Part shown: one piece after another, positions 8,742-18,701 of the stretch
Layout: each line of letters opens with the position of its first letter
Numbering within the stretch: the stretch's first letter is position 1
Program-made: the position numbers and the translations under genes
The notes under the pieces: model-generated
Told to the model about the DNA's origin: nothing
The model's database searches: none
Seen by the model: only the letters and a program-made list of their open reading frames with translations
NCBI RefSeq assembly: GCF_007489285.1
Contig: NZ_VLIY01000006.1
Span: 186,001 to 250,000 of the forward strand
Direction: 5' to 3'
Origin: Skermania sp. ID1734
Lineage (GTDB): Bacteria; Actinomycetota; Actinomycetes; Mycobacteriales; Mycobacteriaceae
DNA length: 64,000 bases

Positions 8742-8799
8742 CCAACCCCCGTGCGTGAAACTTCACGCGGGAGCGTGAAGTTTCACGCACGGGGGTTGG
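8742..8799. repeat. Perfect 27-bp-arm palindrome between smtB and glyS
   Basis: Arms 8742-8768 and 8773-8799 are exact reverse complements with a 4-base loop; the core is GTGCGTGAAACTTCACGC. It lies between the divergent smtB and glyS starts, 130 bp before glyS. A transcript from either side would form a very stable hairpin. Its inner sequence resembles the palindrome at 43756-43803 (GTGCGTG-N3-CTTCAC in both), so it may belong to a dispersed family. Confidence 0.9.
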
Positions 8800-8928
8800 A
8801 CGGCTGAGCAGAGGCGACGGGCAGGTTCGAGCACCGATACGGCGACCATCCGACAACCATCGTGTGCTGCGCCGATACGCTTGGGGCGCGTACCGGCACG
8901 CACCGCACCGAGATGGAGTACCGACACC

Positions 8929-10314
8929 GTGGCACCTAAGTCCAAGATCGACACCGTCGCCAACCTGGCCAAGCGCAGAGGTCTGGTCTATCCGTGCGGC
9001 GAGATCTACGGCGGTACCAAGTCGGCGTGGGATTACGGTCCCCTCGGAGTAGAGCTCAAGGAAAACATCAAGAAGCAGTGGTGGCGCTCGATCGTCACCG
9101 GCCGCGACGATGTGGTCGGCCTCGACTCGTCGGTGATCCTGCCGCGTCAGGTGTGGGAAGCGTCCGGTCACGTCGAGACGTTCACGGATCCGCTCGTCGA
9201 GTCGTTGATCACCCACAAGCGCTACCGCGCCGACCACCTGATCGAGGCCTACGAGGAGAAACACGGCCACCCGCCGGCCAACGGCTTGGCCGACATCCGT
9301 GACCCGGAGACCGGTGAACCCGGGCAGTGGACCGAACCAAAGCCGTTCTCGGGCCTGCTCAAGACCTTCCTGGGCCCGGTCGACAACGAAGAGGGCCTGC
9401 ATTACCTGCGCCCGGAAACCGCGCAGGGCATCTTCGTCAACTTCGCGAATGTGCTGACCACTTCGCGCAAGAAGCCGCCGTTCGGCATCGCCCAGATCGG
9501 CAAGAGCTTCCGCAACGAGATCACCCCCGGCAACTTCATCTTCCGCACCCGCGAGTTCGAGCAGATGGAGATGGAATTCTTCGTCAAGCCGGGCGAGGAC
9601 GAACAGTGGCATCAGTACTGGATCGACACCCGCCTCGACTGGTACACCGGCCTCGGCATCGACCCGAAGAACCTGCGTCTGTACGAGCACCCGAAAGAAA
9701 AGCTGTCGCACTACTCGACGCGCACGGTGGATATCGAGTACCGCTTCTGCTTCCAGGGCAGCGAGTGGGGCGAGCTCGAGGGTGTCGCCAACCGGACCGA
9801 CTTCGACCTCACTACTCATTCGAAGCATTCCGGCACCGAACTGAGCTACTTCGACCAGGTCACCGGCGAGCGCTACATTCCCTACGTCATCGAGCCGGCG
9901 GCCGGCCTGACGCGCTCGTTGATGGCTTTCCTGGTCGACGCCTACGCCGAAGACGAGGCGCCGAATGCCAAGGGCGGCGTCGACAAACGGACCGTTCTGA
10001 GACTGGATCGCCGACTCGCGCCCATCAAGGCCGCAGTTCTGCCGCTGAGCCGCAACGCCGATCTGACGCCGAAAGCGCGTGATCTCGCCACTGCATTGCG
10101 TCAGTTCTGGAACGTCGACTTCGACGATGCCGGTGCGATCGGGCGCCGTTACCGTCGTCAGGACGAGATCGGTACCCCGTTCTGCATCACGGTCGACTTC
10201 GACACCCTCGACGACCAGGCGGTCACCGTGCGTGAGCGCGACTCGATGGAGCAGGACCGGGTCGCGCTCGACCAGGTGCCGGGTTACCTGGCGCAGCGCT
10301 TGATCGGAGCTTGA
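8929..10314 (+). CDS. glyS: Glycyl-tRNA synthetase, eukaryal/alpha2 type
   Basis: A 461-residue class II synthetase that charges tRNA-Gly with glycine. Visible motifs include [17 protein letters not shown], motif 2 [19 protein letters not shown], the GlyRS-specific RPETAQGIF and motif 3 [10 protein letters not shown]. The C-terminal anticodon-binding domain follows ([15 protein letters not shown]). The GTG at 8929 follows GGAG at a usable distance and puts the N-terminus ([13 protein letters not shown]) in line with mycobacterial GlyRS. Its neighbour smtB is divergent, and a large palindrome lies in the shared intergenic region. Confidence 0.95.
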   Translation: MAPKSKIDTVANLAKRRGLVYPCGEIYGGTKSAWDYGPLGVELKENIKKQWWRSIVTGRDDVVGLDSSVILPRQVWEASGHVETFTDPLVESLITHKRYRADHLIEAYEEKHGHPPANGLADIRDPETGEPGQWTEPKPFSGLLKTFLGPVDNEEGLHYLRPETAQGIFVNFANVLTTSRKKPPFGIAQIGKSFRNEITPGNFIFRTREFEQMEMEFFVKPGEDEQWHQYWIDTRLDWYTGLGIDPKNLRLYEHPKEKLSHYSTRTVDIEYRFCFQGSEWGELEGVANRTDFDLTTHSKHSGTELSYFDQVTGERYIPYVIEPAAGLTRSLMAFLVDAYAEDEAPNAKGGVDKRTVLRLDRRLAPIKAAVLPLSRNADLTPKARDLATALRQFWNVDFDDAGAIGRRYRRQDEIGTPFCITVDFDTLDDQAVTVRERDSMEQDRVALDQVPGYLAQRLIGA

Positions 10315-10323
10315 GAAGGGCCG

Positions 10324-10797
10324 CTAGACCCGAATCTCGAAGATGCGGAACTCTCGTCCGCCCGAACGCCGATGCTCCATCTCATAGCCGGGCCAGAACT
10401 TGACCGCGGTGTTCCACGCCTCTTTGCGCTCGACACCCTCGAGCAAACGTGAGGTGGCTGCGGTTTGCTGGCCGCGTTCGCGGATGCCGACGTTCGTGGC
10501 GGCCTTCAGGTTCGCCGACCACGCCGGATGCTTCACCTCGCCCCAGCCGGAGCCGACGAGCAGCTTGCGATCGCCGTCGGGCACGTAAAGCAGTGGCGTC
10601 GTACGGGGGATGCCCGTCTTTCGTCCTGGAACAGTCAGTTGTACCGACGGCAATCCCGCGACATCGAGCACGCCCATCCGGCCGCGGGTAAGCCAGCGCA
10701 CGAACGCCTCGAGCCGCATGATGAGTGGCCGCATGCGCATCACCCACTCGTGGGTGGCGAGGTATCGGGCGAAGCGCGGTAACGGGTTGGTAAGCAC
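10324..10797 (-). CDS. F420-dependent nitroreductase-family protein (Ddn-like)
   Basis: A 157-residue member of the deazaflavin-dependent (F420) oxidoreductase family related to Ddn. The family hallmark is VPGRKTGIPRTTPLLYV, followed by GDRKLLVGSGWGEVKHPAWSAN, the split beta-barrel that holds F420. The N-terminal helical part (MRLEAFVRWLTRG) may associate with membrane. The substrate is unknown; relatives reduce quinones or other unsaturated compounds. It converges on glyS with 9 bases between stops and is one of three such genes in the window. Confidence 0.85.
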   Translation of the reverse strand: MLTNPLPRFARYLATHEWVMRMRPLIMRLEAFVRWLTRGRMGVLDVAGLPSVQLTVPGRKTGIPRTTPLLYVPDGDRKLLVGSGWGEVKHPAWSANLKAATNVGIRERGQQTAATSRLLEGVERKEAWNTAVKFWPGYEMEHRRSGGREFRIFEIRV

Positions 10798-10851
10798 TAA
10801 TCAAGGCTAGCCAGTCGCCACGGTTGGCTGGGTGTGCCCATGCCCACCCGT

Positions 10852-10906
10852 GAGCTAGTCGAATTGCACGCGATTTTGCGCGGACGATGTGCATTTCGAC
10901 TAGCTC
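10852..10906. repeat. Intergenic inverted repeat, 18-bp arms with one mismatch
   Basis: GAGCTAGTCGAATTGCAC (10852-10869) pairs with 10889-10906 except for one position. The 19-base loop contains CGCG-atttt-GCGCG-like symmetry, so the whole could fold as one long hairpin. It lies between the stop of the TPM-domain gene and the start of the Ddn-like gene, both on the minus strand, so it can act as a terminator or 5' leader structure. Confidence 0.8.
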
Positions 10907-10915
10907 GACCTGCGT

Positions 10916-12883
10916 CTAGAACCGGCCACCTCGACCCATCCGCCCAGAACTGCTCGAACCGCCGGATGAGCCGCCTCGGTAACCGCCGTAACCGCCGCGG
11001 CCACGCATTGAGCCGCGCAGGAAGCTGTCCAACAAAATCCCGCCGAGAACCGCCCCGGCGTCGGAACCCGAACTCGACGATGGCGCGCGACTCTGCCATT
11101 GCGCCACATCCGCCTGGGCGACCATGAGCGCGCGGGAGGCGAGTTGTGCAGCGGACTGGGCGTGACTGAGCGCGGCCGATCGGTCGGCGTTGCGGACTTG
11201 CTGTGCCTGCGTGAGTTGCCGTTGCGCTTCGGCAAGGCGGGTGCGTGCCTGGGCATTGACGGCTCCGCGCCTGGTGGCGATGTAGTCGCTGGCCGCAGCT
11301 ATCTGAGCGTTCGCGGTGCTGAGGGCTTGGTCGATCTGTTGTTGCAGACGTTGGGCATCGCGCTGCGCAGTACCGGCAGCAGCCAGTGCCTTGTCGAGTT
11401 CGACGTCCGCGGCGGCGAGTGCGGTGAAACTACCGAGGGGGTCGGTATCCTTCGCCGCCTCGGCCCGCGCGATCGCCTGCTCGGCACTCGCCCTGGCGAG
11501 TGCGAGCGGTCCACCACCGTAGGCGGAAAGTGTTGTTGCCGCGGCGATATCACGCCTCGCATCGTCGAGCGCCGAGGGCAGCGCGGCGATAGCATGCCGG
11601 ATGTTCTCGCCCGCATGGTCGACCGCGTCGAGTAGCGAAACGCATTGCGACAACGCGCTTTCGGCGGATCGTATGGCGTCCACCGCGGGCCCCTGTCGAC
11701 CCGGCGGCAGCGCTATCGACTCGCGCGCCGACGCCATGGCCTGTTCGGCGAGGGCAAGGCGTTCGCGAGCGATCCGCACGTTGTCGTGCACCGGCGCCAG
11801 TGCTGGCGCAGGGAACTCGCCGCTCAGTCGCATCAGTGTTGCTTCCGATTCGGGGATGCGCGTGGTGATTTCGACGACCCGCTGGGTGAGCGCATCCAGG
11901 CGCTGCGGAGCGTCGATGAGCAGGTCGCGCATGTCGTCGAATTCTTTGACCTTGGCGCTGAGCTCGTCACCCGCGGTGGCGCACGTGGTGATCAGTTCTA
12001 CCAACATGTGCCGTCGCTCCTCGGCCGTCTCGGGCACGGCGTCATCGAGGCGTTGACGGATTGCGAATGCCCGCGCCAGAGTGCTTTTCGCCTGCTCGAA
12101 CGCGGTGACGAACGGTTGCACCGCAGCATCACCGAATTCCGAACGGGCGATGTCAAGTTCCTCTGCAGTGCTGTGCGCAGCGTTGTCCATCTGTACGAGC
12201 ATGTCTTTCGCCCGCTGATCAAGCGCGGGTAGCGCAAGGGCGGCAAGGGCATCTGCGTCCCGCGGGTCGACGTGCCGCGCCCGGTCGAGATCTGCGCGGG
12301 CTCGGTCGCGGTTGCGCTTGCGGCGGTAGAGCATCACCCCGCCAGCGCCGACGACTACGACCGCCCCGCCGATCGCCACCGGCCCGATCGGAAATCCGTT
12401 GCCTGCCATTGCCGTACTGAGGCCAGCTGCCGTCGCCACTGCAGCTCCCGCCCAATCGCCTTGGTGCAGAGCCGGCTCGATCGCGTTGATCGTGATGTCG
12501 TCGATGTCGCCGCTGCCTACGTTGGCCAGGCCCGACGGAACGTCGAAGTAGTAGGCCCGGTCCTTGATCGCCACCGCGAGCAACACATCACGGTCGCCCA
12601 GCCCCGACATCGCGACGGTCTGCGCCGCCCAGTCCTGCGGGCCTTGGCCGGCGAAGTCGGCGACGTAAACCACCCAGAGTCGCACCTTGTGGTCGGTGTA
12701 GAGGGCGTCTATCGCGCGTTGCACCTGCGCGCGTCCGGCGGCATCGAGCGCAGCTACCTCGTCGGTGACCTGAGTGGGCAGTCGCTGGGGCGGGTCTGCG
12801 CGACCGATGGTCGGGCTGGCCAGCGTCAACGCGCCGAGCAGCAGAAGCAGGCCGGCCAAGCGGGGCCACACAGACGACGGCAT
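10916..12883 (-). CDS. TPM-domain membrane protein with long coiled-coil region (Rv2345-like)
   Basis: A 655-residue protein: signal peptide or anchor (residues 1-28, ending GRADPP), a TPM domain (about 35-165, with DHKVRLWVVYVADFAG), a transmembrane segment near 180-205 (GPVAIGGAVVVVGAGGVMLY), a long Ala/Glu-rich helical region to about 600, and a Gly/Ser/Arg-rich tail ending GRMGRGGRF. TPM domains sit outside the membrane; relatives have been linked to photosystem repair or phosphatase activity in plants, but the actinobacterial role is unknown. The ATG at 12883 begins the signal sequence. The position upstream of dgt and dnaG matches Rv2345. Confidence 0.85.
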   Translation of the reverse strand: MPSSVWPRLAGLLLLLGALTLASPTIGRADPPQRLPTQVTDEVAALDAAGRAQVQRAIDALYTDHKVRLWVVYVADFAGQGPQDWAAQTVAMSGLGDRDVLLAVAIKDRAYYFDVPSGLANVGSGDIDDITINAIEPALHQGDWAGAAVATAAGLSTAMAGNGFPIGPVAIGGAVVVVGAGGVMLYRRKRNRDRARADLDRARHVDPRDADALAALALPALDQRAKDMLVQMDNAAHSTAEELDIARSEFGDAAVQPFVTAFEQAKSTLARAFAIRQRLDDAVPETAEERRHMLVELITTCATAGDELSAKVKEFDDMRDLLIDAPQRLDALTQRVVEITTRIPESEATLMRLSGEFPAPALAPVHDNVRIARERLALAEQAMASARESIALPPGRQGPAVDAIRSAESALSQCVSLLDAVDHAGENIRHAIAALPSALDDARRDIAAATTLSAYGGGPLALARASAEQAIARAEAAKDTDPLGSFTALAAADVELDKALAAAGTAQRDAQRLQQQIDQALSTANAQIAAASDYIATRRGAVNAQARTRLAEAQRQLTQAQQVRNADRSAALSHAQSAAQLASRALMVAQADVAQWQSRAPSSSSGSDAGAVLGGILLDSFLRGSMRGRGGYGGYRGGSSGGSSSSGRMGRGGRF

Positions 12884-13009
12884 GAGGTCGAACTTATCCG
12901 CAATTGTCCGGTCTGTCGCATTGTCTCCGGGGGTCGTCTCTGCCTGTTGTCGCGCGGACGCGCAGCCTCGCTGCCGGGTCCTCGGCGCACCGACTGGCAG
13001 ACTTGACCC

Positions 13010-13702
13010 GTGAGATCGGCAGACGTTGAGTACGTAAACCAGCCCGCGATGCCCGAAAGGCGCGGCGGTTTCGGCTCGGCGCTGGCCCGATGGTCGGGCC
13101 GGTTGGTGTTCGGCGCGCTGCTGATCGGGATCGTCCTTGTCGGCGGCACTGCGATCCGGGTGTGGCAAGTGGCGCGGATCAACAACGACACCCCAGCCGA
13201 TGCGATCGTCGTCCTCGGTGCCGCGCAGTATTCCGGTACGCCGTCGTCGGTGTTCGAAGCTCGGCTGGACCAGGGCGCCGCCCTGTTCAAAAAAGGTGTC
13301 GCGCCTCTGGTGATCACCGTCGGCGGCAAGCAACCCGGCGACGAGTACACCGAGGCCGCCTCCGGGAAGATGTATCTCGTTGACGCAGGCGTACCAGCCG
13401 GAAACATCGTCGCCGTCGAGACCGGTTCCGACACGCTCAAGAGCATCGAGGCCGTCGCCGCGGAGATGCGGAAGCGGGATCTGAGCTCGGTGGTGGTGGT
13501 CAGCGACCCGTGGCATTCGCTGCGCGCCCGGACCATGGCTCGCGACGACGGGTTGGAAGCGTGGGCGTCGCCGACGCGGCATGGGCCCGCGGTGCTGACG
13601 CGCGAGTCGCAGGCGCACGGGATCGCCCGAGAGACCGGTGCGTTGCTCTGGTACCAGCTCACCCACTTCTCCGCCGACTTCAAATACACGGCAGGGCAGT
13701 GA
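13010..13702 (+). CDS. YdcF/SanA-family (DUF218) membrane-anchored protein
   Basis: A 230-residue protein with one N-terminal transmembrane helix (about residues 30-48) and a DUF218 domain: [44 protein letters not shown] and [14 protein letters not shown]. Relatives (YdcF, SanA) influence envelope integrity in E. coli and may act on nucleotide- or lipid-linked sugars, but the reaction is not settled. The stop overlaps the next gene (dgt) in a GTGA, indicating coupled translation. Confidence 0.85.
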   Translation: MRSADVEYVNQPAMPERRGGFGSALARWSGRLVFGALLIGIVLVGGTAIRVWQVARINNDTPADAIVVLGAAQYSGTPSSVFEARLDQGAALFKKGVAPLVITVGGKQPGDEYTEAASGKMYLVDAGVPAGNIVAVETGSDTLKSIEAVAAEMRKRDLSSVVVVSDPWHSLRARTMARDDGLEAWASPTRHGPAVLTRESQAHGIARETGALLWYQLTHFSADFKYTAGQ

Positions 13703-14940
13703 GCGTGGCGTACACCGAACACGACCGGCAGCGGTTGGTGGCGGAAGCACCGAAGTCTGCGGGCGTCCCCGGCACTAGCGCGAACCATCGCACCGACTTT
13801 TCCCGCGACCGTGCCCGGGTGCTGCACTCGGCCGCATTGCGCCGACTCGCGGACAAGACCCAGGTCATGGGCCCACGCGAAGGCGACACCCCGCGCACCA
13901 GGCTGACGCACTCACTGGAGGTGGCCCAGATCGGTCGCAGCATTGCCGACGGATTGGGCTGTGATCCCGACCTCGTGGACCTGGCTGGGCTGGCGCACGA
14001 CATCGGCCACCCGCCCTACGGGCACAACGGGGAGAAGGCGCTGGATGAATTCGCCGACGCCTACGGCGGGTTCGAGGGCAACGCGCAAAACCTGCGCATC
14101 CTCACCCGTCTCGAGCCCAAGGTGCTGGACGCCAATGGGGACAGCGCCGGATTGAATCTGACTCGCGCCGCACTCGATGCAGCGACGAAATACCCCTGGC
14201 TCAGGACCGGTCCGGGATCGAAGTTCGGCGCGTACGACGAGGACGCCGATCGGCTGGCGTGGGTGCGTGCCGGCACTGCCGACAGGGTCCGTTGCCTCGA
14301 GGCGCAGATCATGGACTGGGCGGATGACGTCGCCTATTCGGTTCACGATGTGGAGGACGGCGTCATTGCGGGCCGCATCGACCTGCGCGCGCTCGCCGAT
14401 CCCGACGAGCAACGGGCACTGGCTCGGCTCGGGACCGTCGGACATCCGCACCTGGCTGAAGACGATCTGGTGGAGGCGGCGCAACGACTGTCGACGCTGC
14501 CGGTGGTGGCGGCCGTGTCGAAATACGACGGCACCGTCGCCGCATCAGTCGCACTCAAGCGGCTGACCAGCGAGCTCGTCGGCCGGTTCGCCACCGCGGC
14601 GGTCAGTGGCACTCGCGCCGAGGGCGGGGGACACCCGCTGACCAGGTATGACGCGGATCTGGTGGTGCCGGCGATCGTCGCAGCCGAGGTGGCCATGCTC
14701 AAGACCGTCGCGTTGCGTTACGTGATGTCCGACGCCGGGCACCGGATTCGCCAGGAAGAGCAGCGGGAGTTGATTCACCGCGTGGCCGCCGGGCTGCTCG
14801 AATCAGCGCCGCACGGGCTAGATCCGGCTCTCTTGCCGGCCTGGAATGACGCTGAGGACGATCGGGCGCGCGTGCGCGCAATCGTCGATCAGATCGCCTC
14901 CTATACCGAGGGCCGCCTGGAGGCGCTGGCTCGCGGCTGA
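13699..14940 (+). CDS. dgt: Deoxyguanosinetriphosphate triphosphohydrolase-like HD protein
   Basis: A 413-residue HD-superfamily enzyme predicted to hydrolyse dNTPs to deoxynucleoside and tripolyphosphate. The metal site is visible: His in [16 protein letters not shown] in [15 protein letters not shown], and the distal Asp in [15 protein letters not shown]. The GTG at 13699 overlaps the previous stop by 4 bases; a second in-frame GTG at 13705 is also possible. The dgt-dnaG pairing is conserved in mycobacteria and links nucleotide pool control with replication. Confidence 0.92.
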   Translation: MSVAYTEHDRQRLVAEAPKSAGVPGTSANHRTDFSRDRARVLHSAALRRLADKTQVMGPREGDTPRTRLTHSLEVAQIGRSIADGLGCDPDLVDLAGLAHDIGHPPYGHNGEKALDEFADAYGGFEGNAQNLRILTRLEPKVLDANGDSAGLNLTRAALDAATKYPWLRTGPGSKFGAYDEDADRLAWVRAGTADRVRCLEAQIMDWADDVAYSVHDVEDGVIAGRIDLRALADPDEQRALARLGTVGHPHLAEDDLVEAAQRLSTLPVVAAVSKYDGTVAASVALKRLTSELVGRFATAAVSGTRAEGGGHPLTRYDADLVVPAIVAAEVAMLKTVALRYVMSDAGHRIRQEEQRELIHRVAAGLLESAPHGLDPALLPAWNDAEDDRARVRAIVDQIASYTEGRLEALARG

Positions 14941-14963
14941 GCGATCGCGCCTAGACTGCCCAC

Positions 14964-16865
14964 GTGCCCGGACGCATCCCTGATCGCGACATTGCAGCGG
15001 TCCGCGAGCGCGTGCGGATCGAAGACGTCGTGGGCGAATACGTGTCGCTACGGGCGCCGCGCGGCGACTCGATGATGGGCTTGTGCCCGTTCCATGACGA
15101 GAAGACACCGTCATTCCACGTCCGCCCCAATCACGGCACCTTTCACTGCTTCGGTTGCGGTGAGGGCGGGGACGTGTATTCGTTCCTGCAGAAGATCGAG
15201 CACATCAGCTTCGTCGAAGCGGTTGAGCAGCTTGCCGACCGGCTCGGCTACACCATCAGCTACGAGGGCGGCGGAACCTCCGTGCAGCGCGACCGCGGCA
15301 CCCGTGCCCGCCTGGTCGCCGCCAACGCTGCGGCGCAGGAGTTTTACGCCGCGAGGTTGCGTGAGCCGGACGCAGCCGCAGCCCGAAAGTACCTGACCGA
15401 CCGCAACTTCGACGGTGCTGCCGCCGCTGCGTTTGGCTGCGGCTATGCGCCCGATGGTTGGGACACTCTGACAAAGCACCTGCTGCGCAAGGGTTTCGAG
15501 TTTTCCGAACTTGAGGCCGCAGGCCTTTCCAAGCAGGGTAAGCGGGGTCCGATCGACCGCTTCCACCGTCGGCTGTTGTGGCCGATCCGCAACCTCGCCG
15601 GCGACATTATCGGCTTCGGCGCGCGCAAGCTGTTCGACGACGACACCATGCCCGGCAAATACGTCAACACGCCGGAAACGTTGTTGTACAAGAAGTCTCA
15701 GGTTTTGTTCGGGCTCGACCACGCTAAGCGCGAGATCGCCAAGGGGCATCAGGCCGTTGTGGTCGAGGGCTACACCGACGTGATGGCCATGCACCTGGCA
15801 GGTGTGAAAACCGCTGTGGCAGCATGCGGAACCGCCTTCGGCGAGGACCATCTCGCCCTGCTGCGCCGGCTGTTGATGGACGACAGCTGGTATCGCGGCG
15901 AGCTCATCTACACCTTCGACGGCGACGAAGCGGGGCGGGCCGCGGCCTTGAAGGCTTTCGAGGGCGACCAGAAGATGGCCGGCAAAACGTTTGTGGCCGT
16001 TGCCCCAGATGGTTTGGATCCCTGCGAGCTCCGGCAGCGCTCGGGCGACGCGGCGCTGCGTGACCTAGTGGCGCGGCGGGTGCCGATGTTCAAGTTCGCC
16101 ATCCAGGCCGTACTCGGCGAATACGACTTGGACACCGGTGAAGGCCGGGTAGAGGCGCTGCGCCGGACGGTGCCGATGGTGGCTCGTATCAAAGACCGGG
16201 CACTGCGCGACGACTACGCGCGCCAACTCGCCGGCTGGGTCGGCTGGGACGACATTCCTACGGTGCTGCGCCGGGTGCGCGAGGAGGCGGGACGAACCGA
16301 ACGCGCCAACGGCGGTGCCGCGGTCCGCAGTACCGGCCGGCGCGCGGAGAGCGTGGCGCCGCATCCGAGCGCGAACGACCCGGTGCTGCTGCCGCAACGC
16401 AACGCCCTGAAGGTGGCGTTGCAATATCCCGCAATAGCGGGCACGGTCTTCGATTCGCTGCCGCCCGAGTCCTTTACGCACCCGGCGTACGGTGCGATCC
16501 GCGCGGCCATCGCCGGGGCCGGAGGAACGGCCGCAGGCCTTTCCGGCAGTGCTTGGATGAATGCGGTGGCGGACCAGGTCGATGATCTGGCCGTGCGATC
16601 GCTGGTGATGGAGTTGGCCGTCGAGCCGCTGCCGACCTCCGAGGATGCTGTGCCCCGATTCGTCACGGGTGTGCTGGCCCGGTTGCAGGAGGTGTGGGTC
16701 GGCGCGCAGGTGGCCGAGCTGAAATCCAAACTGCAGCGGATCTCACCGGGGGAGCAGCCCGACGAGTATCACGCCTTGTTCGGAGACCTGGTCGCTTTGG
16801 AGCAGTACCGACGGAGCCTGCTCGAGCAGGCAATGGGCAACTCGGACGACTTCGCGGTCGGTTAG
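14964..16865 (+). CDS. dnaG: DNA primase
   Basis: A 633-residue replicative primase. The N-terminal CHC2 zinc finger (CPFHDEKTPSFHV ... CFGCGEGG, residues 41-70) precedes the catalytic TOPRIM core, with VVVEGYTDVMAMH (metal Glu) and the acidic TFDGDEAGR. The C-terminal third (from about 450) is the DnaB helicase-interaction domain. The GTG at 14964 begins at the conserved RIPDRDIAAVRERV. Its stop overlaps the stop of a convergent small gene by 4 bases (TTAG, 16862-16865). Confidence 0.97.
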   Translation: MPGRIPDRDIAAVRERVRIEDVVGEYVSLRAPRGDSMMGLCPFHDEKTPSFHVRPNHGTFHCFGCGEGGDVYSFLQKIEHISFVEAVEQLADRLGYTISYEGGGTSVQRDRGTRARLVAANAAAQEFYAARLREPDAAAARKYLTDRNFDGAAAAAFGCGYAPDGWDTLTKHLLRKGFEFSELEAAGLSKQGKRGPIDRFHRRLLWPIRNLAGDIIGFGARKLFDDDTMPGKYVNTPETLLYKKSQVLFGLDHAKREIAKGHQAVVVEGYTDVMAMHLAGVKTAVAACGTAFGEDHLALLRRLLMDDSWYRGELIYTFDGDEAGRAAALKAFEGDQKMAGKTFVAVAPDGLDPCELRQRSGDAALRDLVARRVPMFKFAIQAVLGEYDLDTGEGRVEALRRTVPMVARIKDRALRDDYARQLAGWVGWDDIPTVLRRVREEAGRTERANGGAAVRSTGRRAESVAPHPSANDPVLLPQRNALKVALQYPAIAGTVFDSLPPESFTHPAYGAIRAAIAGAGGTAAGLSGSAWMNAVADQVDDLAVRSLVMELAVEPLPTSEDAVPRFVTGVLARLQEVWVGAQVAELKSKLQRISPGEQPDEYHALFGDLVALEQYRRSLLEQAMGNSDDFAVG

Positions 16866-17113
16866 GCCTGCTTTCGCAAATGCTCGTGCGGCACGAGAAT
16901 GGTCGTCTCCTCGTGGAGCGGGCGCAGCGGTTCCAGCTTCGGCTGCGTGCTGAGTGAATCGGAGAGCTTCTGCCGGCCGGCATTGACAAGCTTGCGGGTG
17001 ACCGGACTCGTGGACACGGCGCGCGCAGTCTTGCTGATCTGCTCATATCGTGCCCGACCGGCCCGCGCACCCAGCACGTACCCAGCGGCAACCCCGATCA
17101 GCAACTTCATCAT
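16862..17113 (-). CDS. Small YtxH-like membrane protein
   Basis: An 83-residue protein beginning with a hydrophobic, glycine-rich segment (LLIGVAAGYVLGARAGRARY) and a basic helical tail, the pattern of YtxH-like small membrane proteins. The ATG at 17113 was chosen because GGAGGAG lies 7-8 bases upstream. It corresponds in position to the short conserved gene next to dnaG in mycobacteria. Function is unknown; the 3' end overlaps the dnaG stop by 4 bases. Confidence 0.75.
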   Translation of the reverse strand: MMKLLIGVAAGYVLGARAGRARYEQISKTARAVSTSPVTRKLVNAGRQKLSDSLSTQPKLEPLRPLHEETTILVPHEHLRKQA

Positions 17114-17348
17114 CCGGCGCTCCTCCGATCCGCGATCTCGTCCATCCTGCCCGACAGCAGGCAAGTGTGTCGATTCGCACCCGGTTGTGCGTTGCGGGAC
17201 GCCCGCGCCCGGTCGGCTCCGACGAACGAGCGATTGTCGTTCATCTCCGCCTCATCTGTGGCCTGCGGGACCCACGGGCAATTTGGGAAGGGTCGCGGCC
17301 ATAGGCTAAAGTCTGTCTCCGGCCCACCGCACGGCGGCGGGTGGATAT

Positions 17349-17421
<73 letters not shown>

Positions 17422-17510
17422 CAGGGAAACGCCCTCTGACCAGTGTGAACGACGCTGAGTCAGGGGGCGATTTTCGTACCAGATACGGCGAAGGTGTCAT
17501 TAAAGGGACA

Positions 17511-17650
17511 CTAATTCGTCGGGCGTGCTTCGACGCCGGCGACTGCGCGGTCCAACGCTGCGGCGGCCTGCGGGTGGGCGCGACCCCGTGCCATGTACTT
17601 GCGTTGGGTCATCGCCGGGTCAGCATCCTGCTGGACGGGCAGTCGGGATG
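17511..17650 (-). pseudogene. C-terminal remnant of a tyrosine-recombinase integrase
   Basis: The minus strand encodes about 46 residues including DADPAMTQRKYMARG followed by RAHPQAAAALDRAVAGV. This is the pattern of the last block of phage-type integrases (box with 'DPAMT..Y', where Tyr is the nucleophile position) and their C-terminal tail. The sequence upstream in the same frame does not resemble an integrase, so the catalytic core is missing. Its place next to tRNA-Asn and facing the tRNA is where an integrase would end in an integrated element. I infer an old, mostly deleted prophage or island. Confidence 0.55.
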
Positions 17651-17772
17651 GGCACCACTCCGGGACGGTGACTGAGGACCGGCTCACCAACGCTCGTTCC
17701 GCCCGAAATATTTCGAAGACACCTCGCGATCGCACGACGGGCGAAGTGCGCGCCGGACCTGGCGCGCGGTGT

Positions 17773-18299
17773 TCAGGTCGCCCAGGTCAGCCTGTGTATG
17801 GCCATCGCCGTGACTAGATCAGGATCGTCGCGGCTGATGGCGGTTTCGGTCATCGGTACGAGGTTGGGGACACGGGTGGGTCGCCGGAGCGCTCGTAGAC
17901 CGGCCCACAGATGGATGCGGTCGCCATGGCGGGACTGGAATCCGACGCCGGTCAGATCCCCTCCGGCGGGGCTGGGTTGGGTATAAAACCAGCTCGACAT
18001 GGCTTGGGTGAGTTCACGCGGTCGGCTGTCGCGGATGGCGGCTGCGTCGACGTCCAATAGCCCAAGATGCACTGCCAGGGGCAGAAACTTCGCTCGCAGC
18101 GTAGGCAGAGACTCCACGTGACCGGGGAGGACGAACCAGCCGCTCAGCGCCGCGGTGGCGGCCAGTCGAGGCTGCCTCCATGAGTCGGGGAGGGTTCCGC
18201 CGGCGACTGAATTCGGTGCACCAGTTCGTGTTCGAGCCGGGTGCACACTAGGTTCCCGAATTCAGTTGTGGTGGAGCGCAATTCGTCGCCGCACCTCAT
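17773..18299 (-). pseudogene. RES-domain toxin, apparently frameshifted
   Basis: RES toxins destroy NAD+ and are paired with Xre/ParS-type antitoxins. Here an ATG at 18299 overlaps the antitoxin stop (ATGA) and reads about 50 residues including RLEHELVHRIQSPAEPSPT before a stop near 18141. The rest of the RES domain (LDVDAAAIRDSRPRELTQAM, GGDLTGVGFQSRHGDRI, HLWAGLRAL) is in another frame, open from about 18246 to 17773. A single-base indel around 18140-18200 would join them. Either the toxin is inactivated or there is a sequence error; a shorter internal protein starting at the GTG 18246 is less likely because it lacks the N-terminal Arg. Confidence 0.6.
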
Positions 18300-18688
18300 C
18301 CGACGGAGGCGAATTGGCGTGCGGCGGCTAGCACTTGGGGGCCGACTTCGTCGAGTGCACCTTCGCGAAGCAGCCAGGCTGGGGATCGGTCGTCGAGTGT
18401 GGGGTTGAGGCCCTGGAACCAGACTTGTGCGACTTCTGGTCTGTCGCGTTCGGTAATCATGCGGGCCGCTCGGTATGCGATGCGCAGCCGCTCTTGGTCG
18501 ACCGGACTGGCGATCGTTCGTGTGCCTTCGGCCCACTGGCGAACCGCGCGGGTCTCCTTCACCCCACCCAGATAGGCCACGAGTTTGGCGCCCAGCATGC
18601 CCCGCAGCGCCGTGACAAGTTCGGCCGCGCTCATGCGGGTGGCTTCCGCGTATGCGATTAGATCGGGTCGCTGATCTGCCAACGTCAT
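18296..18688 (-). CDS. Xre/MbcA/ParS-type antitoxin
   Basis: A 130-residue protein with an N-terminal helical DNA-binding-like region and a C-terminal toxin-binding domain typical of RES antitoxins: VWFQGLNPTLDDRSPAWLLREG near residues 95-117. It should neutralise the RES toxin encoded just downstream and may repress the operon. The ATG at 18688 follows a strong AGGAGG with 6 bases spacing. Two copies of AACACAGGA (18702-18710, 18726-18734) just upstream may be its operator. Confidence 0.8.
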   Translation of the reverse strand: MTLADQRPDLIAYAEATRMSAAELVTALRGMLGAKLVAYLGGVKETRAVRQWAEGTRTIASPVDQERLRIAYRAARMITERDRPEVAQVWFQGLNPTLDDRSPAWLLREGALDEVGPQVLAAARQFASVG

Positions 18689-18701
18689 GAGAGACCTCCT
18701 G

